A stretch of DNA of 7,466 nt from Bacteroidales bacterium (lineage in GTDB: Bacteria; Bacteroidota; Bacteroidia; Bacteroidales; JAAUTT01): NCBI GenBank assembly GCA_025350365.1, contig JANXXY010000445.1, positions 1 through 7,466 on the forward strand, read 5' to 3'. Below the pieces are notes generated by a model. The model made no database searches. It had not been told where the DNA came from and was given only the letters and a program-made list of their open reading frames with translations. A program made the translations under genes and the position numbers. Position 1 is the stretch's first letter, and the number at the start of each line of letters is the position of its first letter. Below, piece after piece: positions 1-6,206 of the stretch.

Positions 1-2
1 GC

Positions 3-1046
3 AAATACCTTGGAAACTATAATTATGAGTTTGAAACTTCTGCAGAATTAACTATTCCTCGTTTTTTGATGATGAGAGCGTCAAAATTTTCACAACAATA
101 TATTCCGCATACGCATTTTAAAATCGATGCGAGATATATCAATCAGATGCAATTTTACCGGATGTCATTCTTCAGATTTAATTACGGTTATCAATGGAGT
201 GAGAGTGATAGCAAACATCATGAATTAAATCCGGCAGATATTTCATTTCAGCATCTGCTAAAGAGTACGATCCTTTTTGATACATTACTTTCAAAAAATC
301 CATTGTTGAAACAAAGTTATGCTGACCAGTTTATGGTAGGCGGAAGCTATTTTTATAGATATGCCTTACCTGAAAGCAATCCGAAGCGCTTTAAAACTGC
401 TTTTACAGGATCGCTTGAAATTTCGGGTAATTTGTTGTACAGCGCTAATTTGCTATTGGGTAACCGAAGAACTGAAGGCATACCTCTAAAACTTTTTGGA
501 GCTGTATTTTCTCAATTCATTAAAACCACCATTGATTACCGCATGTATTATAAAACGTCAAACAGTAATACCTTTGTATCCAGGATGCTGATTGGGGTTG
601 GTTTCCCATTGGGGAATTCATCGGTATTACCTGATATAAAACAATATTACGCCGGAGGCGCAAATAGTATACGTGCTTTTCCAATCCGGTCATTAGGTCC
701 AGGCGGTTATGGTCAGGATAACATTATTCCGGGATATTTAAATAGAACCGGAGATGTGAGGCTGGAAGCAAATATTGAAAACCGTTATCGGTTTGCAAAA
801 CGTTTTGAACTTGCGCTGTTTCTTGATGCAGGCAATATATGGCTAGTGGAGGATGATCCACTTCGGCCATTGTCTCAATTTAATATTAATCATTTTTATC
901 GTCAGCTTGCAGTGGGCTGGGGATATGGTTTACGTTACCTGAACGACCTTTTCGTAATCCGCCTCGATGTGGGTAACCCTTTATACTCGCCAATTTCTTT
1001 TAGCAGAAAACCGCTATTTAATCTGGCTGTTGGTTATCCGTTTTAG
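3..1046 (+). CDS. tamL: BamA/TamA-family outer-membrane beta-barrel protein, TamL-like (5' partial)
   Basis: This is the C-terminal barrel part of an Omp85/BamA-superfamily protein. The frame is open to the left edge, so the true start lies outside; the TTG/ATG run at 66-74 is internal, because matching barrel sequence (an ETSAELTIPRF segment) precedes it. About 347 codons are visible. They show alternating amphipathic strands rich in Tyr and Phe, a GGANSIRAF segment near 655-685 that corresponds to the conserved loop-6 (V/I)RGF-type motif, a following SLGPGGY turn, and a final strand ending NLAVGYPF with a terminal Phe as expected of outer-membrane proteins. In Bacteroidota the IRAF form and GYPF ending fit the TamL lipoprotein subgroup (partner of TamB) better than BamA itself; the N-terminal POTRA region and lipobox that would settle this are missing. 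The role is outer-membrane protein insertion or envelope assembly. No downstream gene is coupled to it. Confidence 0.88.
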   Translation, partial: KYLGNYNYEFETSAELTIPRFLMMRASKFSQQYIPHTHFKIDARYINQMQFYRMSFFRFNYGYQWSESDSKHHELNPADISFQHLLKSTILFDTLLSKNPLLKQSYADQFMVGGSYFYRYALPESNPKRFKTAFTGSLEISGNLLYSANLLLGNRRTEGIPLKLFGAVFSQFIKTTIDYRMYYKTSNSNTFVSRMLIGVGFPLGNSSVLPDIKQYYAGGANSIRAFPIRSLGPGGYGQDNIIPGYLNRTGDVRLEANIENRYRFAKRFELALFLDAGNIWLVEDDPLRPLSQFNINHFYRQLAVGWGYGLRYLNDLFVIRLDVGNPLYSPISFSRKPLFNLAVGYPF

Positions 1047-1070
1047 AAGTTGAAATAAATATATGCAATA

Positions 1071-1080
1071 ATTGCGCAAT
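1071..1080. repeat. 10-bp perfect palindrome after the barrel gene
   Basis: ATTGCGCAAT is a perfect palindrome 25 bp after the stop of the barrel gene. No T-run follows, so it is not a convincing intrinsic terminator; it may simply be the edge of the repeat region. Confidence 0.3.
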
Positions 1081-1085
1081 GTTAA

Positions 1086-1206
1086 GTGCAGCGTACCCTA
1101 ATATTTAACCGAATAAAGTTTTGTAATCCGGGTTTAAATAATCCGGTGCGCAGCACCTTCTTTCTGTTTTATGCATATTGCTACAAATATTAAGGTGCGC
1201 TGCACC
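1086..1206. repeat. Interspersed hairpin repeat with GGTGCGCNGCACC modules
   Basis: The left arm GTGCAGCGTACC (1086-1097) pairs with GGTGCGCTGCAC (1194-1205) with one mismatch. Between them lies a second copy of the module, GGTGCGCAGCACC at 1145-1157, itself self-complementary at its ends, plus a short AATCCGG direct repeat (1125-1131 and 1140-1146). I see no coding frame. The words resemble dispersed palindromic repeats found between genes in Bacteroidota; that family link is from memory and not checked. Confidence 0.6.
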
Positions 1207-1211
1207 TGGTT

Positions 1212-1545
1212 AGGGTGTACGACAAAATTCCCCTTTTAGAAATGTATAATAATTTTAATTTATTATATTGAAGGTTACCGCAACGACCGTAAGTTTTATA
1301 ACAAAGAAGAATTTGTCATTAGAAATAAGAGCTCCTTTAGGAGCTCAATGTTTGTAGAAAACATGATATTGCCTCCAACAGAGCTCCGTAGGAGCGAGCT
1401 GTTATAATACCACTCGAACAATCTACTGATAAACAGGTCGCTCCTAGAGGAGCTTAATACGCTGCATTTGAATCAACTCTACAAACAGGTCGCCGTTATG
1501 CGGCTATTATCAATGAATCTGAAACGGAATTTTGTCGAACACCCT
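1212..1545. mobile_element. 334-bp MITE-like element bounded by 20-bp inverted repeats
   Basis: AGGGTGTACGACAAAATTCC at 1212-1231 has an inverted copy at 1526-1545 (reverse complement AGGGTGTTCGACAAAATTCC, 19 of 20 identical). The interior has no credible gene; it carries the GAGCTCC palindromes at 1329-1504. Size, terminal inverted repeats and lack of a transposase are what a non-autonomous MITE-type element would show, but I see no clear target-site duplication, so mobility is inference. A third copy of the 20-bp word sits at 1860-1879. Confidence 0.45.
1329..1504. repeat. Cluster of GAGCTCC / CAGGTCGC palindromic repeat units
   Basis: The cluster opens with an 18-bp palindrome at 1329-1346 (GAGCTCCT, two-base loop, AGGAGCTC). 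A unit at 1381-1403 (GAGCTCC...GGAGCGAGCTGTT) is repeated inverted at 1432-1454 (AACAGGTCGCTCC...GGAGCT). A related unit at 1485-1504 keeps ACAGGTCGCCG but has a GCCG/CGGC stem. TTTGTAGA near 1350-1358 is inverted as TCTACAAA near 1479-1486. Each unit could form a small RNA hairpin. I recognise the theme as a common intergenic repeat in Bacteroidota; its function is unknown to me. Confidence 0.6.
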
Positions 1546-1574
1546 ATAAAACACTAGTGAATACAAACAAAAAA

Positions 1575-1859
1575 CTATTGCAGATGCCTAAAACCCAATT
1601 ACACACCGCCACCACCCAATTACATGCACCTAAGAGTCAATTACACGCTCCTAAGAACTCATTACAGACACCCAAGAACTCATTACACGCACCTAAGAAC
1701 CAATTACACGCTCCTAAGACCTCATTACAGACACCTAAGAATTCATTACATGCATCTAAGAACCAATTACACGCACCCAAAACCTAATTACATGCACCCA
1801 AGAGCCAATTACACGCGTACATGACCTCGTTACAGACACCTAAGAACTAATTACAAGCG
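1575..1859. repeat. 21-bp tandem repeat array, about 14 units
   Basis: The core TTACA (TTGCA in the first, diverged unit) recurs at 1578, 1599, 1620, 1641, 1662, 1683, 1704, 1725, 1746, 1767, 1788, 1809, 1830 and 1851, exactly 21 bp apart with no indel. A typical unit is CAATTACACGCACCTAAGAAC. Units 1638-1700 and 1701-1763 form a 63-bp duplication with about 5 differences, so there is a three-unit higher-order period. Because 21 is divisible by three, the array is open over long stretches. Read from a GTG at 1557 it gives 76 residues of seven-residue repeats (KNQLHAP, KNSLQTP, KNSLHAP) before a TAA at 1785; a second frame is open at 1624-1824. Two units have CAA changed to TAA at the same place (1785, 1848). 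I do not call a gene: start context is weak and composition is unlike the neighbours. It could be a decaying repeat protein or a non-coding minisatellite. Confidence 0.85.
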
Positions 1860-1879
1860 GGGTGCACGACAAAATTCCC
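1860..1879 (+). repeat. Third copy of the 20-bp terminal-repeat word
   Basis: GGGTGCACGACAAAATTCCC matches the word at 1213-1232 in 19 of 20 positions and has the same orientation. It begins directly at the end of the 21-bp array, so the array is bracketed by inverted copies (1526-1545 and 1860-1879), as the preceding element is. Confidence 0.7.
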
Positions 1880-1906
1880 TTTTATAGCTTATATTTGTCA
1901 AACCCA

Positions 1907-1971
1907 ACCCCTAAAGGGAAAACACTAGAATTCAGAAAAATGCAAAAGTTCCCTTCAGGGGATTTAGGGGT
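1907..1971. repeat. Imperfect hairpin repeat (ACCCCTAAAGGG family)
   Basis: ACCCCTAAA at 1907-1915 pairs perfectly with TTTAGGGGT at 1963-1971. Inside, GGGAA at 1916-1920 can pair with TTCCC at 1949-1953 if a short extra segment is bulged out. The loop contains an AATTCAGAAAAATGCAAAAG stretch. It resembles another intergenic repeat type I associate with Bacteroidota. It lies about 100 bp upstream of the histidine kinase promoter region. Confidence 0.5.
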
Positions 1972-2035
1972 AAAACGACTTAATTACCTGATTTGAACAA
2001 ACCGATGCCAAAAAACAAAAAAGGTGTGAATCTTA

Positions 2036-2043
2036 TAAATTTG
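2036..2043 (+). promoter_or_regulatory. Candidate Bacteroidota -7 box for the histidine kinase
   Basis: TAAATTTG matches the TAnnTTTG consensus of Bacteroidota primary sigma promoters. No TTTG -33 element is seen at the usual 19-21 bp upstream, so this rests on one box in AT-rich DNA. Confidence 0.25.
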
Positions 2044-2069
2044 TTAAGGAATTGTGTAACATTTTAACA

Positions 2070-2120
2070 ATGAAACAGCTTACTTTTACACGGAGATATC
2101 ACAAAAAGTCTGCTTATTGA
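2070..2120 (+). CDS. Possible 16-codon leader peptide ahead of the kinase
   Basis: An ATG at 2070 opens a short frame encoding MKQLTFTRRYHKKSAY that stops with TGA at 2118-2120, overlapping the proposed TTG start (2117) of the kinase as TTGA. It could be a coupled leader, the remains of the original kinase N-terminus after a frameshift, or chance. Nothing else supports translation. Confidence 0.2.
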   Translation: MKQLTFTRRYHKKSAY

Positions 2121-3028
2121 ACATAACTAGTTATAATTTTTTTAATTTTCCTTATACTTTGAAATCTTCTATAAAGAAAACTAACCTTAAAAACGAAAGT
2201 TCAAAATTGTCGGACATATCTGCTGTTGTCACCGAAAATAGCAAAGTTTCTGAAAATCATTACTTGCTACGATTACAGGAAGTGGAAGAATTAAATGTTC
2301 AATTGAAAGACACTCTTAATCAACGTAATAAAAAATTAAATGAAATTGTTGCAACAAACACTAAATTTATTTCTATCATAGCTCATGATTTAAGAACCCC
2401 ATTCGTCTCAATTCTAGGTGTACTTGAAATATTAAGAGAAAGCTTAAATGACTACAGTATCATTGAAATCGAAAAGTATATTGATATGGTTTCTAATTCT
2501 GCAAATAGATCATTAAACTTACTTGATAACCTTTTGGCTTGGACTATTTCTCAAAATAAAGAGAAAAGCTTCAATCCGGTTAAAATTAATTTATTTGAAT
2601 TATTAGTGGATGAGATCGATAATATGGATACATCAGCCAAACAAAAACAAATTTTTTTAAATCATTCCATCGCACCAAATGTGCAGGTAACTGCGGACTT
2701 ACAGATGGTTAAAACAATACTTAGAAATTTAATTAGCAATGCAATAAAATTCACCAACAGCGGCGGTGAAATTAATATAAGTGCAAGGGAAAGCAATGAA
2801 TTTATTGAAATAGAAGTGAAGGATAATGGTATTGGAATTTCACATGAAAATCAGAAAACTCTTTTTAATTTTGACGTTTATCATACATCAATAGGTACCA
2901 AAAGCGAACTTGGCACTGGGTTAGGTTTACTAATTTGCAAAGAATTTATTCAATTGCATGGCGGAAATATACGGGTAGAAAGCGAACTTGGTAAAGGATG
3001 TGAATTTAAATTTACATTGCCAAACTAA
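2117..3028 (+). CDS. Soluble sensor histidine kinase lacking a recognisable sensor domain
   Basis: This is a HisKA plus HATPase_c kinase of 303 residues. Residues 50-85 look like a coiled-coil linker (heptads LRLQEVEELNVQLKDTLNQR). The H-box IIAHDLRTPF places the phospho-accepting His at 90. The ATP-binding domain has an N-box (RNLISNAIKF, 203-212), a G1 box (DNGIG, 236-240) and a G2 box (GTGLGL, 266-271), so it should be catalytically competent. There is no membrane segment, PAS or GAF domain; the first 45 residues are low-complexity. The TTG start is uncertain: no in-frame ATG precedes the H-box, and the frame is open back only to 2060. It lies right after the repeat mosaic, so loss of an upstream sensor region is possible; it may instead be a small cytoplasmic kinase with a partner elsewhere. 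No response regulator is in the window. Confidence 0.85.
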   Translation: MNITSYNFFNFPYTLKSSIKKTNLKNESSKLSDISAVVTENSKVSENHYLLRLQEVEELNVQLKDTLNQRNKKLNEIVATNTKFISIIAHDLRTPFVSILGVLEILRESLNDYSIIEIEKYIDMVSNSANRSLNLLDNLLAWTISQNKEKSFNPVKINLFELLVDEIDNMDTSAKQKQIFLNHSIAPNVQVTADLQMVKTILRNLISNAIKFTNSGGEINISARESNEFIEIEVKDNGIGISHENQKTLFNFDVYHTSIGTKSELGTGLGLLICKEFIQLHGGNIRVESELGKGCEFKFTLPN

Positions 3029-3069
3029 ATATGAAGTGAAAAATCCCTCTTTTTAAAAACGAATGGAAA

Positions 3070-3219
3070 TTACCCTCGGGCTAAAGTATAAAACATAGCA
3101 ACGGCAGACGCCAGCATAACCAGAAATGTAATCCAAACTACGGTATTAGACAACCATCCACTGCGAAAATCACCCATAATTTTGGGATTACGGGCGATTC
3201 TGGCAATCAATTGTAGTGC
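3070..3219 (-). pseudogene. C-terminal remnant of an NRAMP-family divalent metal transporter
   Basis: Reading the minus strand from 3219 gives 49 codons ending in TAA at 3072-3070. They start ALQLIARIARNPKIMGDF, continue through SGWLSN into a hydrophobic helix (TVVWITFLVMLASAVAMFYT), and end LARG. The pattern of a membrane-helix end, an (A)(R/N)(N/D)xxxMG motif, a short loop and a final helix is what I know from the C-terminus of NRAMP (MntH-type) proton-coupled Mn/Fe transporters. A TAA lies two codons upstream of the first residue, and no other transporter sequence is seen, so only about a tenth of a normal gene of around 420 codons remains. It is opposite in direction to its neighbours and fills most of the gap between the kinase and cheB. 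The family call is by recognition only. Confidence 0.65.
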
Positions 3220-3319
3220 ATTTTATAATTTAGCTACGTGAAAAACACATGCAATCAAAATAGGCAAATATTGCTTTGTGAAGTATTGCCAAACTAAAAA
3301 TTGACTAACATTTAAGGTT

Positions 3320-3907
3320 ATGAGCGCTAAAAAAGACTTTCCTATTGTTTGCGTGGGTGGATCCGCTGGTGGTCTCGACGCATATATCCGGTTATTGACG
3401 AATCTGCCGGCCGATATGGGCGTTGCTATAGTTATAGTTAATCATTTGAGAACTGTGGCCACCCATCTGCACGAGATTCTCCCGAATTATACAAAGATGC
3501 CGGTTGAACTGATTACAGAAAGACTGGATATCCAACCCAACCATGTTTTTATAATCCCTGAACAGCGCGATTTGCATGTTCTAAAGGAAGAGTTCCGCTT
3601 AAAGCCAATATCAAAACCTAGGGGATGGCCCGACGTAATAACGGTTTTTCTTCGTTCCCTTACGGAACACTGGGACGGTAAACTTATCGCTGTGATTGTA
3701 TCCGGCTATGATGGCGATGGGGCAGAAGCATTGTGCGGCATAAAAGACGTGGGAGGCATAACCATCGCCCAAAAGCCTGATACCGCCTTGCAACCGGGAA
3801 TGCCGATGAGAGCAATAGAAACCGGATGCATCGATTTTATTCTTTCACCTGAGAATATCGCCCAAGAAATTATGAGAATAGCCCAGCAGATGGAACCGAA
3901 ACATTAA
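3320..3907 (+). CDS. Stand-alone CheB-type protein-glutamate methylesterase domain
   Basis: The 195 residues correspond to the catalytic half of CheB, which hydrolyses glutamyl methyl esters (and deamidates Gln) on chemoreceptors. The catalytic triad can be followed: Ser15 in the nucleophile loop VGGSAGG, His42 in IVNHL, and Asp133 in SGYDGDGAEAL (usual form TGMGxDGA). The later TIAQ, PGMPMRAIETG and LSPENIA segments match the C-terminal part of the family. The N-terminal receiver domain of classical CheB is absent, and the protein starts right at the catalytic domain, so this is a natural single-domain form rather than a truncation. No CheR, receptor or CheA is nearby; such proteins in Bacteroidota often serve non-flagellar signalling, so its substrate is unknown. 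The ATG at 3320 is the only sensible start. Its base composition is visibly less AT-rich than the kinase and darTG on either side. Confidence 0.9.
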   Translation: MSAKKDFPIVCVGGSAGGLDAYIRLLTNLPADMGVAIVIVNHLRTVATHLHEILPNYTKMPVELITERLDIQPNHVFIIPEQRDLHVLKEEFRLKPISKPRGWPDVITVFLRSLTEHWDGKLIAVIVSGYDGDGAEALCGIKDVGGITIAQKPDTALQPGMPMRAIETGCIDFILSPENIAQEIMRIAQQMEPKH

Positions 3908-4090
3908 CACGGGATTTTCTAAACTGCTTAATTTTCATTCAAATCAAATCGTAAAGCAAAAAATTGCAAGCATAAGTTTTTTAATGTGCACCAATTTTCG
4001 AGGCTAAGAAATCTAGGTAATCGCTGGAATGCGTATTCATAACACGTTACAAACACTGAGTTTTAAGACTTTTGGTGGTATCGTGCTTTT
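3908..4090. other. Intergenic gap between convergent cheB-like gene and darG
   Basis: This spacer separates two converging genes. I find no convincing bidirectional terminator. It holds a near-palindrome GAATGCGTATTC around 4027-4038 and the words CTAGGTAA (4013-4020), TTTTAAGACTT (4061-4071) and TGCTTTTTTAT (4084-4094, running into the end of darG), all of which recur upstream of mraZ. Confidence 0.5.
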
Positions 4091-5122
4091 TTATGCAAAT
4101 TTAGCACTTTGTATTTGTTGAAGTGAAATATCTATGTATCTTGGATTTGAAAACATACTCCTTTTTCTATCACTCCAATTCTCTAACTGTTCAATTATTA
4201 CCTCTTTTTCAAAGGTGTTCTTATTTTTTGCAATAAAATCAATTGATGATAATAGCTCAAGTGCAAAATCCGAATAAAAACCAGTTAAAAAATCAATAGT
4301 TTTTTGAGCAATATTGTATAATTCTGAATTATTTTCAACATGTTTTTTAACTGTGTCGTAACCGTCTGATACCAAAGTTAGTGGTTCAAATGGCTTTTTA
4401 TTCATATCGCTATATCCCATTATATAGCTACCATTCAAAACATTTAATACAAATCTAACTTTACCCGAATAAGGGCCATAAAAGTTTGGACTAAATTCAA
4501 GATTAAAATATTTTTTTGCACCAAATCTTTGAAGGAAATAACACACTTTTTCGCTAGAGAATTCTGAAACATATTCCCCATTTTTTACCAAATCAAATAA
4601 TAAATAGAGTAATAATGCCCTTGCATCAGTTAATTTTACCCTTTCCTTTTTTAACTGTTCTTTTATGTGTTGAGTTGGTTCATAAACAATTATCTCTATC
4701 TCAAGATTGCTTAATTTTTGTTCGATGATTTTTTTTACCTTTTCCCACTCTAATCCTCCATTACCAGCACCTAACGGAGGTATCGCAATACTTTGTATTT
4801 TATATTCTTTTACAATTTGAATGAGGTCATCTAAACCTGCATCAATAAAACTATATTCTGATGGCTTCCTCCAATCTTTTTTTGTAGGAAAATTAATAAT
4901 GTATTTTTCTCCTGATTTAAGATTTGAATCTTTAACTACAAATAACTTACCTACTACAACTTCATTTCTTTTACAAGCGTCAATATATGCTTTGTAATTA
5001 TTCTGATATGCATTTTTAAATTGCAGAGCAATTCCCTTCCCCATTACACCAACAGTATTTACAGTGTTGATTAAAGCATCTGCTTTACTATTTAAAATAT
5101 CACCAGTTATATATTTTATCAT
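4091..5122 (-). CDS. darG: DarG antitoxin: DNA ADP-ribosyl glycohydrolase with C-terminal DarT-binding domain
   Basis: DarG removes ADP-ribose from DNA modified by DarT and also binds the toxin. Residues 1 to about 155 are a macrodomain: ITGDIL at the start, an INTVNTVGVMGKGIALQF ADP-ribose loop (18-35), NFPTKKDWR (77-85) containing the lysine equivalent to the catalytic Lys80 of Thermus DarG (probably Lys81 here), and the second loop PPLGAGNGGLEW (114-125). Residues about 160-343 form the extra domain typical of DarG, with RFGAKKYFNLEFSPNFYGPYSG as a recognisable segment (part of 209-230). The 343-residue length fits an intact family member. It starts 11 bp after the end of darT and is cotranscribed with it. 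The gene is very AT-rich with A/T homopolymers, suggesting horizontal transfer. Unlike its toxin it shows no damage, and its own survival may reflect immunity value or recent toxin loss. Confidence 0.92.
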   Translation of the reverse strand: MIKYITGDILNSKADALINTVNTVGVMGKGIALQFKNAYQNNYKAYIDACKRNEVVVGKLFVVKDSNLKSGEKYIINFPTKKDWRKPSEYSFIDAGLDDLIQIVKEYKIQSIAIPPLGAGNGGLEWEKVKKIIEQKLSNLEIEIIVYEPTQHIKEQLKKERVKLTDARALLLYLLFDLVKNGEYVSEFSSEKVCYFLQRFGAKKYFNLEFSPNFYGPYSGKVRFVLNVLNGSYIMGYSDMNKKPFEPLTLVSDGYDTVKKHVENNSELYNIAQKTIDFLTGFYSDFALELLSSIDFIAKNKNTFEKEVIIEQLENWSDRKRSMFSNPRYIDISLQQIQSAKFA

Positions 5123-5133
5123 AAACTTAATTT

Positions 5134-5806
5134 TTAAAAATAAGCTTGTGGAATAACCTTAATTTTATCTTCAGGTACTCCTAATGAAATTAATTTGTCT
5201 TTAGCTTTTTCATTATAACATCCAAACCCAATTATTAGTTCTGGCGATAAATCGGCAGAAACTAAAAATTCAGCTTGTTTTTTCCTTTTAATGTTTAAAT
5301 TGTCAGCGCCTCCCCAATATGACGATTTAATGGCATCCCAGTCAATAATATCGAAGAGCTCATTGATTTTTGCCCTGTCATAAAATAAGGTAAACATATC
5401 TTGCATGTCCATCTGTGAAGTAAAAATCAATATTTGAAGAAATTAATTTGCTCATGGAACAACCTAAATAAATAATATCGATAGGAGAAGTAGCTCTCTC
5501 TACAAAATTACCTCCATGTTGAGCCACATAAAGCATTGGCATTTTAACTCCAAAATAAAAAGGGATAAAATCTCCCAATTGGATTGAAGTTAAGCTAATT
5601 GCTGAACCAAATCCACCATTTTCAACACTTACAAATTTTTTACTTCTATTAACTATCAGGCTTAAATCTCCAATGTTTTTATAATCAGGATTTTTATTTG
5701 GAGAATCTTTATGTGTAATCCCATGTTGAAGAATATGTGGAATATTATCTATATGAGTAATTCTGTATAATATAACTTTATTTATTCCACAATACATCAG
5801 TTCCAA
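5134..5806 (-). pseudogene. darT: DarT toxin (DNA ADP-ribosyltransferase), frameshifted
   Basis: DarT transfers ADP-ribose from NAD+ to bases in single-stranded DNA. The first frame (5806 to 5378, 142 codons) carries the N-terminal half: LYRITHIDNIPHILQHGI (13-30), DFIPFYFGVKMPMLY (79-93) of the NAD-binding region, and FYFTDGHA (128-135). After GCA (codon 135, 5404-5402) homology moves to the next frame, which continues DMFTLFYDRA, IIDWDAI, then KKQAEFLV with the catalytic Glu, and ends PQAYF at 5134. Joined, the parts give about 223 residues, a normal DarT length. The shift equals a loss of two bases or a gain of one at about 5404-5400. I see no obvious slippery heptamer. The first-frame product would run only seven wrong residues to a TGA and lack the catalytic Glu, so the toxin should be inactive unless frameshifting or a sequencing error is involved. 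Start at ATG 5806 or, three codons on, 5797. Confidence 0.88.
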
Positions 5807-5814
5807 TTATTTTT

Positions 5815-5822
5815 CAAATATA
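5815..5822 (-). promoter_or_regulatory. Candidate -7 box for darT-darG
   Basis: On the minus strand TATATTTG fits the TAnnTTTG consensus and lies 9-16 bp before the ATG at 5806, which would make a very short or absent leader if correct (more comfortable with the start at 5797). No -33 TTTG is evident about 20 bp upstream. Confidence 0.3.
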
Positions 5823-6206
5823 TATCAATTAAAAATCAATTAAAAATAAGAGGAAACCATTGATTCTCATTGTCACCTCAAAATCAACTGGAAATAATTG
5901 TGTTTAATCCTGATTGTTTTTCGAAAAAATAAGGTAAGGAACATATAATTAAGAATATCATTTTAAAAGTTATTTCACTTCTATGTGATTTTTTTCACCT
6001 ACCTGCGAATAATAGGGATATGAATTATTTTACTTAACACTTCCGCCCAATTATCACCAAGGGTGCATTAATCGAAAGGGATGCTTTTTTATCGCTGATC
6101 GCTAAACTTATTGCAAATAACTCTGAATACCACGGTTTTTAAGACTTCCATCCTAGGTAAATTATCCCTTCCAATATCCTGAAAAAAAAGTTATTAACAA
6201 TATTGT
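5823..6206. other. Gene-free spacer between divergent darT and mraZ
   Basis: No coding frame with protein-like composition is visible on either strand. It contains a TCAC/GTGA/TCAC arrangement around a T-run near 5977-5998 that could form a weak hairpin, CACCAAGGGTG near 6056-6066, the words shared with the other darTG flank (6082-6092, 6137-6147, 6153-6160), and a perfect 10-bp palindrome ACAATATTGT at 6197-6206 directly before the mraZ operator. No clear terminator, tRNA or att site is seen. Confidence 0.5.

Noticed and set aside
1329..1508. CRISPR array
   Set aside because: The repeated units are inverted and variable with unequal spacing and no spacer-repeat alternation; the 21-bp array has no spacers either.
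1557..1787. 76-codon frame of seven-residue repeats as a real gene
   Set aside because: It is the product of a stop-free 21-bp tandem array, begins with a GTG without a ribosome site, ends inside the array at a mutated unit, and a second frame is equally open. Kept as a repeat.
1624..1824. Second overlapping frame (MHLRVNYTLL...) as a protein
   Set aside because: It is only the alternative reading of the same 21-bp array.
3392..3793. Two minus-strand frames of about 60 codons inside the CheB gene
   Set aside because: They are antisense to a strongly conserved CheB catalytic domain and have no recognisable protein features.
5134..5430. Independent small protein starting at 5430
   Set aside because: Its apparent start is a TTG in the middle of darT; the content is the C-terminal half of DarT, so it is part of the frameshifted gene.
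5977..5998. Intrinsic terminator in the darT-mraZ spacer
   Set aside because: The stem is only four base pairs with no GC-rich core, and no gene ends nearby.
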